Below, one piece after another: positions 17,838 to 25,291 of a stretch of DNA of 33,432 nucleotides. Under the pieces are notes generated by a model, which was not told the origin of the DNA, made no database searches, and saw nothing but the letters and a program-made list of their open reading frames with translations. The stretch is from contig DRGC01000080.1 of NCBI GenBank assembly GCA_011050235.1, positions 1-33,432 on the forward strand, read 5' to 3'. This DNA comes from Phycisphaerae bacterium (GTDB lineage Bacteria > Planctomycetota > Phycisphaerae > SM23-33). Numbering within the stretch: the first letter of the stretch is position 1; every line of letters starts with the position of its first letter. The position numbers and the translations under genes were made by a program.

Positions 17838-18269
17838 CTAGGGTGTCGGGGGCGTGTGAGGCGTCGGCGGCTGAGGCAGGCCTGGGGGTTGGGGGATGTT
17901 GGGCCCTGCGGGTGGCGCCGAAGGGGATGCGGGGTTCATCAGGCGACGATTGCGTTCGTTGATTTCCTCAATGCGGCGAAGCTCGGCCATGGGATCGCTT
18001 TGACTTGGGGCGGAAGCTCTCCTGGCGTCGCGCGTCGGCGCCTTCGCAGCAGTCCTTGTCGGGCGGCGATCAGGTTGGCGGAGCTCGGCAGGTTTGGGCT
18101 CGTTGTTCAACGGGTTTCCCAGGGGCGTGAAGATGAATGCCGATGCCGTCAGCACGACCCCAAGCGCGAAGGCCATTGCCAGATGGTTCAGTTTTCGCCA
18201 GGAGATATGTCGACTGGATCCTGTGGGGCTGCTTGCGGCTGGGAGGGTGGTCCTTTTTCTGGCAGTCAT
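17838..18269 (-). CDS. Proline-rich membrane-anchored protein at end of T2SS operon
   Basis: A 143-residue protein from ATG 18269 with an AGAGGAAG ribosome site. It has a basic N-terminus (about 1-28), one membrane helix (LAMAFALGVVLTASAFIF, about 30-48), a Pro/Arg/Ala-rich linker, a short charged helix (MAELRRIEEINERNRRLM) and a very proline-rich tail (PQPPGLPQPPTPHTPPTP). The layout resembles single-span periplasm-facing proteins that bridge the envelope, but no family is recognised. It starts 45 bp after the TPR lipoprotein and is the last gene of the secretion operon, so it may be an accessory component (inference). Confidence 0.6.
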   Translation of the reverse strand: MTARKRTTLPAASSPTGSSRHISWRKLNHLAMAFALGVVLTASAFIFTPLGNPLNNEPKPAELRQPDRRPTRTAAKAPTRDARRASAPSQSDPMAELRRIEEINERNRRLMNPASPSAPPAGPNIPQPPGLPQPPTPHTPPTP

Positions 18270-18314
18270 TTCTCTGTTGCTTCCTCTCTTGCTGCTCGGC
18301 CCTGTCCGCGCACC

Positions 18315-18971
18315 TCAGTAGGAATCTGGGGAATCGGCCGGGGGGTCGTCGGTGGGCTGAGTGGCCGGGGTCTGATCCGGCTGGCCGATCAGGGCAAGCT
18401 GCTGACGGGCCCATTGGCGCCAGTCGGGACGAGTGTGCTGCATGGCCACTTGCTGCAGCAACTGGCGCGTTTGCTGGTCCTTTCGATTCTTGTGCCTGTA
18501 AACTCGCACCAAGTTGCCGGCGATGCGGACCTCTTCCGGGGAGATATCGAGGGCCTTCTCGTAGCGTTCGGTCGCCTTCGTGAGATCGCCGATCTCCTCA
18601 AAGACCATGCCCAGGTTGTAAAGAGGCTCAGCCCGTCCCTGCATCAACTTGGCGGCGTACTGGAACTCCCAGGCAGCGCGATAGTAGTCTTCCCTGCGGA
18701 GATACACCGTCCCCAGGTTGTTGTGCGCTGGGCCGTAGAACAGGTCCGCCTCCAGGGCCAGCTTCAGTTCGGTCTCTGCCTGGTCGTAGCTGCCAAGCTC
18801 GATCAGCCTTAGTCCCTCGGCGTTGTGATAGACCGCCGCTTCCCTGTTACGGTCGGGGCTCTCGGCGATTGTGGTGTACTGCCTGGGCTCTTTCTTCTGC
18901 GAGGCCCACGGCATCATCTGGCATCCTGTGACAAGCAGGGCTGCTGCAAGGACAACGATTCTCCCGACCAT
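18315..18971 (-). CDS. TPR lipoprotein, possible secretin pilotin
   Basis: A 218-residue protein with a lipoprotein signal: MVGRIVVLAAALLVTGC, with Cys17 as the lipidation site. Residues about 45-165 contain tandem tetratricopeptide repeats, e.g. AAVYHNAEGLRLIELGSYDQ, PAHNNLGTVYLRREDYYRA and PLYNLGMVFEEIGDLTKAT. The C-terminal tail is Pro/Asp/Thr-rich. TPR lipoproteins such as PilF/PilW act as pilotins that bring the secretin ring to the outer membrane in type IV pilus systems. This gene, directly after gspM in the same operon, is a good candidate for that role with the GspD encoded at its head. The assignment rests on domain type and position, not on direct similarity. Confidence 0.75.
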   Translation of the reverse strand: MVGRIVVLAAALLVTGCQMMPWASQKKEPRQYTTIAESPDRNREAAVYHNAEGLRLIELGSYDQAETELKLALEADLFYGPAHNNLGTVYLRREDYYRAAWEFQYAAKLMQGRAEPLYNLGMVFEEIGDLTKATERYEKALDISPEEVRIAGNLVRVYRHKNRKDQQTRQLLQQVAMQHTRPDWRQWARQQLALIGQPDQTPATQPTDDPPADSPDSY

Positions 18972-18989
18972 GGTTCCGCCCTCAATTCT

Positions 18990-19514
18990 TCAATGATTCG
19001 ATCCCGTTTCAGGCGGGTCGTATAGTAAGTGTGTGATCACCACTTCTGCAATCCAAAGTTTGCCGGTATCGGCTGGCCTTGGCGCGCGAAGCTGAATAGA
19101 CCGAGCGTTGAGCCCGACGTGACGGCGGCCCAATGTGTGGAGGAAGGTGACCAGTTGCTCCAGCGTCACATCCGTCAGACGCACGCGCGTGGGTTTTTCC
19201 TTGTAGACGCTGTCGCCGAGGCGCTGAGGCGACTCGGGCGTGATGCGAGAGAGCCTGGCCGCCTCGATCCCGGCGGTTGCTGCAGATTGCTCGATAGCGC
19301 TTTGGACCTCACCGCCAATCGCTTCGCTGTCGGCCGCGATTGCTGGCCGGCGGCGAATGGACTCGATCTCGGCAGCGCAGCGGCGAGATTGCTGAAGGTT
19401 ATCGTAGGCGGCCTCTGCCAATCGCTGGCGGCCGGCCATACGCTGATGGGCCCACAGCGCCGAGGCGCCCAGCAGGGCGATGAGCATGACGATCAGAAGG
19501 CTCTGGCGGTTCAT
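18990..19514 (-). CDS. gspM: GspM-like T2SS assembly protein
   Basis: A 174-residue bitopic protein: a membrane helix near the N-terminus (LLIVMLIALLGASALWA), a coiled-coil-like stretch (about 25-80; LAEAAYDNLQQSRRCAAEIE), then a small periplasmic domain with a ferredoxin-like pattern (RVRLTDVTLEQLVTFLHTLG). This is the architecture of GspM, which partners GspL in the inner-membrane platform. It overlaps gspL by ATGA (19511-19514). Sequence in this family diverges quickly, so the call depends mainly on architecture and gene order. Confidence 0.7.
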   Translation of the reverse strand: MNRQSLLIVMLIALLGASALWAHQRMAGRQRLAEAAYDNLQQSRRCAAEIESIRRRPAIAADSEAIGGEVQSAIEQSAATAGIEAARLSRITPESPQRLGDSVYKEKPTRVRLTDVTLEQLVTFLHTLGRRHVGLNARSIQLRAPRPADTGKLWIAEVVITHLLYDPPETGSNH

Positions 19515-20872
19515 GGGGTTTCAGCTTTCTGGGTCAGCAGGTGCTGACTTTTCGAAGGCAGCTTGGCCGTCAGCGTGAAGGCGACCCCGCGCTCGGCCTT
19601 TCGCTCGCTCCTTGGCGGGTCGACCTCGAAGCCGGCCTCCTTGAGCGTTTCGGCAATCCGTTCGGCATCGGCGAACTTCAGCACCTCGCCGTGCAGAGAG
19701 ACGTTCATCGGGTCCAGCCGCATCTCCGTAATCCGCAGCCGCGTGTCGGACGGCAGGTGGGCGACCACGCTTCGCAGTGTGTCCAGAGCGTTCGGTCGCG
19801 GAGGGATATCCTGTCCCGTGCCGCTCAGGCCCGCCAGTTGCTTCAGTTCGCCTTCGAGCTGTCGCCGCACGCTGGTCGCCGCGCGACGGTTGGGGTGAAG
19901 CGTTCGGTAGACGGTCTGCATCTGTCGCCGACAATCATCGGCCATGGACGAGTACTGCCCCGATCGCCACAGAAATGTCCCCGCCAGTGAGGCCAGAAGC
20001 ACAATGGCCAGAACTGTGACGGTCCGAAGAGAGCCCTTCACTCGCCCCCAGGGATTGGGCGGCGCTAGTTGGTCTCGGCGAAGGTCGATCCAGCCGCCTC
20101 GGCCCGCCGTTAGCGCCTCAGCCGCTCGCAGGGCCAGCGCCAAGGGGTCCTCATCGAGACGTTCAACCGCAATCGAGTCGTTGTCCGCGAGGTGCTTTAC
20201 GTTGGCGTCGTCGGCCCCTCCGACGATGTGGACGGGCGCCGGCCCATTGCCCGCAGGCTGTGTGAGAAGGTCCGCCTCGATGCAGCGCGCCAGGTCCTCG
20301 GGGCCGTCGGTGGGGGTGTACCAGGTCGTCGGGGTCCCGTCAGCCATTCGAAGGACATCGACATTGTGAGGCGCCGCCAGGACCACGTAGCCACCAAGTG
20401 ACACATCGGCCAGGCGAAGCCCGAACACCGTCAGCATGGCCGTTGGGCAGATGGCCGCAACGTCGACCCCATGGTCGACAAGGGCGTCGACGATGCGTTC
20501 GATGCGCTCGGTCTCGACGGCGACGGCCAGGCACCGGCCGGCGAGCGGCGCAAAGAAGTCGGCCGTGAGCGACTCGGCGTCGAGCGGCAACTGCTCCTCG
20601 AGGCGGTAGAGCATGGCCGTCCGGGGTCTGCTGCGCGGAAGGTTGTCAGTTTCGATGGTGGCCGTCAGGACCATATCAGATGGAAGGCCGAGGCAGACCG
20701 GGCCGCCACGATAACCTCGACGGGTCAGTTCGTCGGCGACCCGCTCGGTGTGGTCTTCAGGAGCGGCGTCCGCGTCGATTGGGATGCGGTGGACATCGAC
20801 GCCTTCGTCGGTCGGTCGCGCGATGAACCACGCGGCGCCGTCAAAGCCGATCAGAAAATCGCCCGATCTCAC
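19511..20872 (-). CDS. gspL: GspL-like T2SS inner-membrane protein
   Basis: A 453-residue protein starting at GTG 20872, which overlaps the preceding stop as GTGA. Residues about 1-265 are the actin-like cytoplasmic domain (FLIGFDGAAWFIA, YRLEEQLPLDAE, VVLAAP) that in GspL binds the ATPase GspE. A membrane helix follows (VTVLAIVLLASLAGTFLW, about 285-305), then a helical linker and a periplasmic ferredoxin-like domain (LRITEMRLDPMNVSLHGEV, about 380-420). GspL connects the ATPase to the pseudopilus platform together with GspM and GspF. The order L then M matches other T2SS operons. Confidence 0.8.
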   Translation of the reverse strand: MRSGDFLIGFDGAAWFIARPTDEGVDVHRIPIDADAAPEDHTERVADELTRRGYRGGPVCLGLPSDMVLTATIETDNLPRSRPRTAMLYRLEEQLPLDAESLTADFFAPLAGRCLAVAVETERIERIVDALVDHGVDVAAICPTAMLTVFGLRLADVSLGGYVVLAAPHNVDVLRMADGTPTTWYTPTDGPEDLARCIEADLLTQPAGNGPAPVHIVGGADDANVKHLADNDSIAVERLDEDPLALALRAAEALTAGRGGWIDLRRDQLAPPNPWGRVKGSLRTVTVLAIVLLASLAGTFLWRSGQYSSMADDCRRQMQTVYRTLHPNRRAATSVRRQLEGELKQLAGLSGTGQDIPPRPNALDTLRSVVAHLPSDTRLRITEMRLDPMNVSLHGEVLKFADAERIAETLKEAGFEVDPPRSERKAERGVAFTLTAKLPSKSQHLLTQKAETP

Positions 20873-21375
20873 CGGTTGCCCCTTTCGGCGTTGGCCTTAG
20901 CCTTTGTCTTCAACGAGATCATCTGGTCGCCAAAGCTGACCGTCACCTCGCCCTCGCTGATGGAGATCACTTCGGCACCTTCGACGATCTGCCCCTCGGA
21001 GGCGATCTTGGTTTCACCGGATTTGGTCTTGAAGAACGCGTAGTTGTGGTCCGGCTCCAGGACCGTGCCCTCCAGGCGCAGGCCCAACTTGGGCTTCGGC
21101 GGCGGCGATGGTTTGGGAGGCACGGGGTCCACGAGCGGCCTGCGTAGGTCGCGGCCGAAGATGACGGCATAACTTTCGATCACCGCCAGCGAAGGCGCCG
21201 TCGTTGGCGCCGCTGCGGCAGCCCGAGTTGTCTGATCCCGCTGACGATCGGGCCGGCCGACCAGAGCGGGCGGCCCGAGAAGCATCGCACTCGCGGGCCA
21301 AAGAAGGCCCAGCAGCAACGCACCGATGGCGGCGCGGAGCAGACGCTGTCGCGCTGGACGTGTTAGGGTCACCAT
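20869..21375 (-). CDS. GspC-like T2SS protein (HR domain)
   Basis: A 168-residue protein with an N-terminal membrane helix (about 13-33), a flexible Ala/Thr linker and a beta-rich domain (about 95-160; LGLRLEGTVLEPDHNYAFFK, EGQIVEGAEVISISEGEVTV). The last resembles the homology region of GspC/PilP, which contacts the secretin's N0 domain and links the inner and outer membrane parts. No PDZ domain is present. GspC is normally encoded before gspD; here the candidate sits between gspK and gspL. It overlaps gspK by 7 nt and gspL by 4 nt, so it belongs to the operon. Confidence 0.7.
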   Translation of the reverse strand: MVTLTRPARQRLLRAAIGALLLGLLWPASAMLLGPPALVGRPDRQRDQTTRAAAAAPTTAPSLAVIESYAVIFGRDLRRPLVDPVPPKPSPPPKPKLGLRLEGTVLEPDHNYAFFKTKSGETKIASEGQIVEGAEVISISEGEVTVSFGDQMISLKTKAKANAERGNR

Positions 21376-22235
21376 GCAAACACCTGGCTGCGATCGGCCG
21401 TGTCGATCTTGACGTAGAGCCTATACCAGCTTCGGGTCTCATCTTCCACGACCACCCACAGGCTGTGACAGGAGGATGTCTCCGTTAAGTGAGCGGAAAG
21501 TTTTCGACTCTCACTGCGGGAAAGCTCCAGGTGACGGATTGCATCGGCCACGGAGGCGTGGGGGCTTTGCTCGCGAAAGGCCAACAGTTCGTGCACCTGT
21601 CCGTGTGACAGGACCCCGTCGAGAACGATCTTTAGGACGTCGGGATGGGCCCTGCGGAAATTGATGCGCCCGTTGGTCCAGAACGTCACGCGGCCGGCGA
21701 CGGAATCTGCGTGGTTATCCAGGCCAAGCAGTTTGGCCGGATGCGAGTTGCGGAACACCTGATCAAAGGAGCGGACCTTTGTGGAACCACGTGCGGGCAG
21801 GGGCGTAGCCGATTCGGTGTTTGACAATTCGATGCCCAGTGGCTCGGGGAGTTCTTCCTGGAGTTTCTGGAGGGCCTCGACCATCCCGGCCGAGTCGCCG
21901 GCCTTGGTCAGATGATTCACGTTCGCCTTGCTTTGTTCATCGCCGAGGAGCAAGTGAAAGTCCAGGCCGCCGAGTTGAATGGTCTGACGCATGACGGGCG
22001 TCGGTTCGCCAATGGCCTTCTCATGGGCGCGAAGTATCCGATCGGGCTCGGCCAGAACGAGGGCCTGACAGCCTATCGCTCCCCAGCGGATCTGGAGGCC
22101 CCGCTGGAGGTGGCTCGCGCGGGCCGACCTGTTCAGGCAAGACCGGGCAATTGACGTCAGGGCCGTTGTCGCAATGACGAGAACGACCAGCACGATCAGG
22201 AGCACATAGCCGGACTGTCTGCATCGTCGTTTCAT
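21369..22235 (-). CDS. gspK: GspK-like minor pseudopilin
   Basis: About 288 residues from ATG 22235; an in-frame GTG at 22244 directly after the gspJ stop is also possible. The N-terminus is short and basic followed by a long hydrophobic helix (GYVLLIVLVVLVIATTALT) and lacks the +5 Glu of ordinary pilins, as is typical of GspK. The large soluble part contains a segment (LLLGDEQSKANVNHLTKAG) resembling GspK's conserved D/E-x-x-x-K-x-N-x-N region, and a helical HhH-like region (AHPDVLKIVLDGV). GspK caps the tip of the pseudopilus with GspI and GspJ. Its place after gspJ supports this. Confidence 0.8.
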   Translation of the reverse strand: MKRRCRQSGYVLLIVLVVLVIATTALTSIARSCLNRSARASHLQRGLQIRWGAIGCQALVLAEPDRILRAHEKAIGEPTPVMRQTIQLGGLDFHLLLGDEQSKANVNHLTKAGDSAGMVEALQKLQEELPEPLGIELSNTESATPLPARGSTKVRSFDQVFRNSHPAKLLGLDNHADSVAGRVTFWTNGRINFRRAHPDVLKIVLDGVLSHGQVHELLAFREQSPHASVADAIRHLELSRSESRKLSAHLTETSSCHSLWVVVEDETRSWYRLYVKIDTADRSQVFAW

Positions 22236-22244
22236 CGGGCACAC

Positions 22245-22775
22245 TTACTTGGTCTGAAGGACAAACCGCTTGGGCTGTCGATCCGCATCCGAAAAATGGA
22301 TGGTCACCAACCACACCTCAGGCGCCGGCCCCCACAGGTCGTAGTCCAACACGTCAGGCAGCGATGCATCCTGCAGGTCAACGTTGCTGATCCCCCCGCC
22401 CACGAGCTGTCGGACCGGGGGCATTGCGCCGACGACCTGCGTTCGGAAAAGCCACGGCTGGTCGTCAATCTGTCGGGTCTGATAGGTCACAACGGCGGGC
22501 CAGTGCTTTCGCTGTAGCGACTGGGGCGCCAGGGCCGAGAGGGTTTCGATCTCGAACCCGTCAGTCGTGTTGCGATACCGCCGGGCGTGGATCAGGTCTG
22601 GTTCCAGCAACTGTCGCACGCCCGCTTGGAGCGATTGGAGCTCGTCCTGTCGTTGGCTGAGGCGGCCGACCCGCGTGACGCCTGTCACGACGGACATGGA
22701 CGCGACCATCAGCATGCTGACGATGGCCAGCGCGGCCAGCAGTTCAACCAGCGTCATGCCATGTTGCCTATTCAT
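22245..22775 (-). CDS. gspJ: GspJ-like minor pseudopilin
   Basis: About 176 residues from ATG 22775, which overlaps the end of gspI by 8 nt. The leader MNRQHG is followed by MTLVELLAALAIVSML, a classic prepilin site with Gly at -1 and Glu at +5. The frame is open upstream within gspI, but that extension is Arg/Ser-rich and would bury the leader, so I reject it. The soluble domain (DELQSLQAGVRQLLEPDLIHARRY, then strands) matches GspJ proportions. GspJ forms the tip complex with I and K. Confidence 0.8.
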   Translation of the reverse strand: MNRQHGMTLVELLAALAIVSMLMVASMSVVTGVTRVGRLSQRQDELQSLQAGVRQLLEPDLIHARRYRNTTDGFEIETLSALAPQSLQRKHWPAVVTYQTRQIDDQPWLFRTQVVGAMPPVRQLVGGGISNVDLQDASLPDVLDYDLWGPAPEVWLVTIHFSDADRQPKRFVLQTK

Positions 22776-23172
22776 CGTCGGGTGCGGGTAAAACGATCTC
22801 AATGTAGACTGCGACCTCAGGCTCGGGCGCTTGGCGGTCGAGGACTTCGACCGCGATGATCTCGCCTGTGACCGAGCCGATTGTGACCGTTCCAACCCGG
22901 TGCGTGCGCCAGGCCCATCGGGACTGATCCCCAACAATGCCGGTCTGGTCGCGGGGAAAGTGGTCCCGGTCGGCCCACCACTGGGTCAGCAGTTCATCGG
23001 CAACATCACAGGCCTCCGTCCGCGCATCGGCGAAGTAGGCCTGGCGTTTCATCTGGCCGGCGGCGGTCACCAGCGTCGCCAGCACCAGGCCAAGCAGGGC
23101 CGTGCCCGCCAGCGCCTCAACCAGCGTCGCGCCCGAACAGCCCTTCCCATATCTTGTTGAAACGGTCTTCAT
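22768..23172 (-). CDS. gspI: GspI-like minor pseudopilin
   Basis: A 134-residue protein with leader MKTVSTRYGKGCSG and then ATLVEALAGTALLGLVLA, so Gly at -1 and Glu at +5. The following region (ADARTEACDVADELLTQWWA) resembles the A-x-x-x-A-x-x-L helix of GspI. The gene begins 56 nt inside gspH in another frame, and no closer in-frame start exists that would keep the leader. It overlaps gspJ by 8 nt. Confidence 0.78.
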   Translation of the reverse strand: MKTVSTRYGKGCSGATLVEALAGTALLGLVLATLVTAAGQMKRQAYFADARTEACDVADELLTQWWADRDHFPRDQTGIVGDQSRWAWRTHRVGTVTIGSVTGEIIAVEVLDRQAPEPEVAVYIEIVLPAPDDE

Positions 23173-23629
23173 CGTCGAATGTGGTCACGTGTCCTGTCAG
23201 GCCGGCGACCAGAAGCCATCGGCTGCGCCCGCCCGTCTCGACGAGCCTGAATGCATAAGTGGGCATCAATCCGCCCGTCGAGCAGACGATGGCGATGCTG
23301 CCGCGGGTGAGCGTTTCCGTCGGCAGCCGCAAGGCGTCGATCCTGCATCTTGCGGGCAGCTGCAGCGGCGGGCCCAGATTCTCACTCTCGCTGGAGTCCA
23401 TTCGCCGCAGTTGCCGCTTGTCCAGATCGACGATCATTCGCACCGGCCGATCCTGGCGATGCGCGTAGGTCCTCGTGATGCGGTCGAACTGCCCGAGCCA
23501 GCCGACGACATCTTCCAGGCGGGCGTTTTGGAGGGGGCTCTGGAGTTTCACGACGACCGCTGAGGCGATGATCGAGACGATCAGAAGCACCAGGACGATC
23601 TCCAGGAGTGTAAAGCCGCGCCGTCTCAT
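23117..23629 (-). CDS. gspH: GspH-like pseudopilin
   Basis: A 170-residue protein with leader MRRRG and FTLLEIVLVLLIVSIIASAV (Gly -1, Glu +5), followed by a soluble domain with alternating strands (PVRMIVDLDKRQLRRMDS, GSIAIVCSTGGLMPTYAFRL). GspH joins the minor pseudopilins at or below the tip of the pseudopilus. It overlaps gspG by ATGA (23626-23629), pointing to coupled translation. Confidence 0.82.
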   Translation of the reverse strand: MRRRGFTLLEIVLVLLIVSIIASAVVVKLQSPLQNARLEDVVGWLGQFDRITRTYAHRQDRPVRMIVDLDKRQLRRMDSSESENLGPPLQLPARCRIDALRLPTETLTRGSIAIVCSTGGLMPTYAFRLVETGGRSRWLLVAGLTGHVTTFDDEDRFNKIWEGLFGRDAG

Positions 23630-24063
23630 GGCTGATCTTCGCCCCCCAGGTTCTTGCTGCTGATGTCGGCATCCACGCCGACACCGCCTTCCTGGCCGTC
23701 GGGGCCGAAGCTGAACACCTCACAATCCCTCGGCCCGGAGGAGATGTACTGGTATGGCCGTCCCCACGGGTCGATGGGGATCCTCTCCAACAGCGGCTCG
23801 GGGAATTTGGCGGATGGTTTCGACAGGACCTCCAGCCCGTCTTCGGAGTTCGGATAACGCCCGTATTCGCCGAAAAACGTATCCAGGACCAGGACGATCT
23901 TGGCAATGTCGCTCTTGGCCGTGTTCTGCTTGGCCTTGAACAGGTAGCTGCGGACGTTAATCGTGACGGCTGCCGACAGGACGCCCAGGATGACGATGAC
24001 GATCATGAGTTCCACAAGTGAAAAAGCGCGACGGATGCAACGGTGTTTTTGTCTACAGGACAT
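23626..24063 (-). CDS. gspG: GspG major pseudopilin
   Basis: About 145 residues from ATG 24063, inside the last codons of gspF. The leader is MSCRQKHRCIRRA, then FSLVELMIVIVILGVLSAAV with Glu at +5; the residue at -1 is Ala, not the usual Gly. The soluble part has all GspG hallmarks: KAKQNTAKSDIAKI, then LDTFFGEYGRYPNSEDGLEVL, IDPWGRPYQY and the C-terminal loop SFGPDGQEGG that binds calcium in relatives. It is the main subunit of the piston-like pseudopilus. The longer frame starting at 24114 would bury the leader and is rejected. Confidence 0.92.
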   Translation of the reverse strand: MSCRQKHRCIRRAFSLVELMIVIVILGVLSAAVTINVRSYLFKAKQNTAKSDIAKIVLVLDTFFGEYGRYPNSEDGLEVLSKPSAKFPEPLLERIPIDPWGRPYQYISSGPRDCEVFSFGPDGQEGGVGVDADISSKNLGGEDQP

Positions 24064-25258
24064 TGCTTGACTCCAGGATCGGCAGCAGCGTGGCCATCGC
24101 CACGAATCCCACAAGGATTGCCAGAAAGATAATCAGCACAGGCTCCAGAACGGCCGTCAGACGGTCGACGGCCGTGTCGACCTCACGGTCATAGGTCTCG
24201 GCCAACTGATCCAGCATCTCCTCCAGTTGGCCCGTCTCCTGGCCGATGGCCAGCATCTGAATCACCATCGGACTGAACACGCCCGAGGCCTCCAGCGGCC
24301 CGGCCACGTCCTTGCCGGAGGCGATGGCGGCCTTGTAGTCGACCAGGGCGTCCTGGAAGACCCGGTTGTGGATCGTTCGTCGCGTGATCTCGATCGCGTC
24401 GATGAACTGCAGGTTGCTCCTCAGCAGCGCCGCCAGGACGACCGCCATGCGGGAGACGCTTTCCTTGCGCACCAACTGGCCGACCAACGGGACGGACAGA
24501 ATGAACCGGTGCAAGAGGAATTGGCCTCTCTCGTTGCGATTCATCGCCACCAAGCCTGCTACGGCGCCTGAGACGGCCAACAGGATCAGCCACCACCAGC
24601 CCAGAAGTATGTCGCTCATGGCCTTGACGAACGCGGTGATCGCCGGCAACGGTCTGCCAGATTGTGTGAGCGTTTCCAGAAGGATGGGGACCACGTACGT
24701 CATCAGGAACACCGTCACGGCCAGGCCGATGACGACCACGACCATCGGATACATCAGGGCCGTAGTCACGCGGTTGCGGAGCCGGTGACCTTTTTCCTTG
24801 AACTGAGCCAATCGCTTCAGCGCGACTTCGAGTGACCCTGTGTTCTCGCCGACACGGATAGCGTTGGTGGTGATGTCGTCGAAGTAGGCGGGATGTTGGA
24901 CCATGGCTTCGGCCAGGCTCGACCCACCGGTGACCTGATCGGCCACGCGCTGGATGACGGTCTTGAAACGGCGGTGGTGCTGTTTGGCGAGCGTCTGGAG
25001 GGCCTGGAGAAGCGGAATGCCCGTGGTCAGCAGCGCACTGAGCTCTCGCACGAACATCGTCACTTCGCCCTGGCTTCGCAGGCGCCTGGGCCGCCCCTTG
25101 CGAGGGTTGGACAATTCCTCCTGCGTCGAGGCGACGTCGGTGACGGTCAGCCCACGCTCGCGCAGCACGTCGCGCGCCTGTCGCGGCGTGTCGGCGGTGA
25201 TCGTGCCGGCCACGGCCCCGGCGTCCAGATCAATCGCTTTGTATTCAAAGACCGCCAT
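24053..25258 (-). CDS. gspF: GspF inner-membrane platform protein
   Basis: A 401-residue polytopic protein. After a short N-terminal part (MAVFEYKAIDLDAG) there are two copies of the T2SSF domain (about 65-190 and 265-390), each with the L-x-x-L-L-x-x-G-I-P-type start (FVRELSALLTTGIPLLQALQ and VSRMAVVLAALLRSNLQFID). Membrane helices follow each (TALMYPMVVVVIGLAVTVFL and LIIFLAILVGFVAMATLLPI), with an extra one in the middle. GspF is the rotary or organising core on which pseudopilin subunits assemble. It starts 33 bp after gspE. Confidence 0.93.
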   Translation of the reverse strand: MAVFEYKAIDLDAGAVAGTITADTPRQARDVLRERGLTVTDVASTQEELSNPRKGRPRRLRSQGEVTMFVRELSALLTTGIPLLQALQTLAKQHHRRFKTVIQRVADQVTGGSSLAEAMVQHPAYFDDITTNAIRVGENTGSLEVALKRLAQFKEKGHRLRNRVTTALMYPMVVVVIGLAVTVFLMTYVVPILLETLTQSGRPLPAITAFVKAMSDILLGWWWLILLAVSGAVAGLVAMNRNERGQFLLHRFILSVPLVGQLVRKESVSRMAVVLAALLRSNLQFIDAIEITRRTIHNRVFQDALVDYKAAIASGKDVAGPLEASGVFSPMVIQMLAIGQETGQLEEMLDQLAETYDREVDTAVDRLTAVLEPVLIIFLAILVGFVAMATLLPILESSNVL

Positions 25259-25291
25259 CAGTCGTCGGCTGCGTAGCCTCCTCGCGGGCAG

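Noticed and set aside
22776-22937. Upstream extension of gspJ
   Set aside because: The extension is Arg/Ser-rich, lies wholly inside gspI, and would put the prepilin leader in mid-protein.
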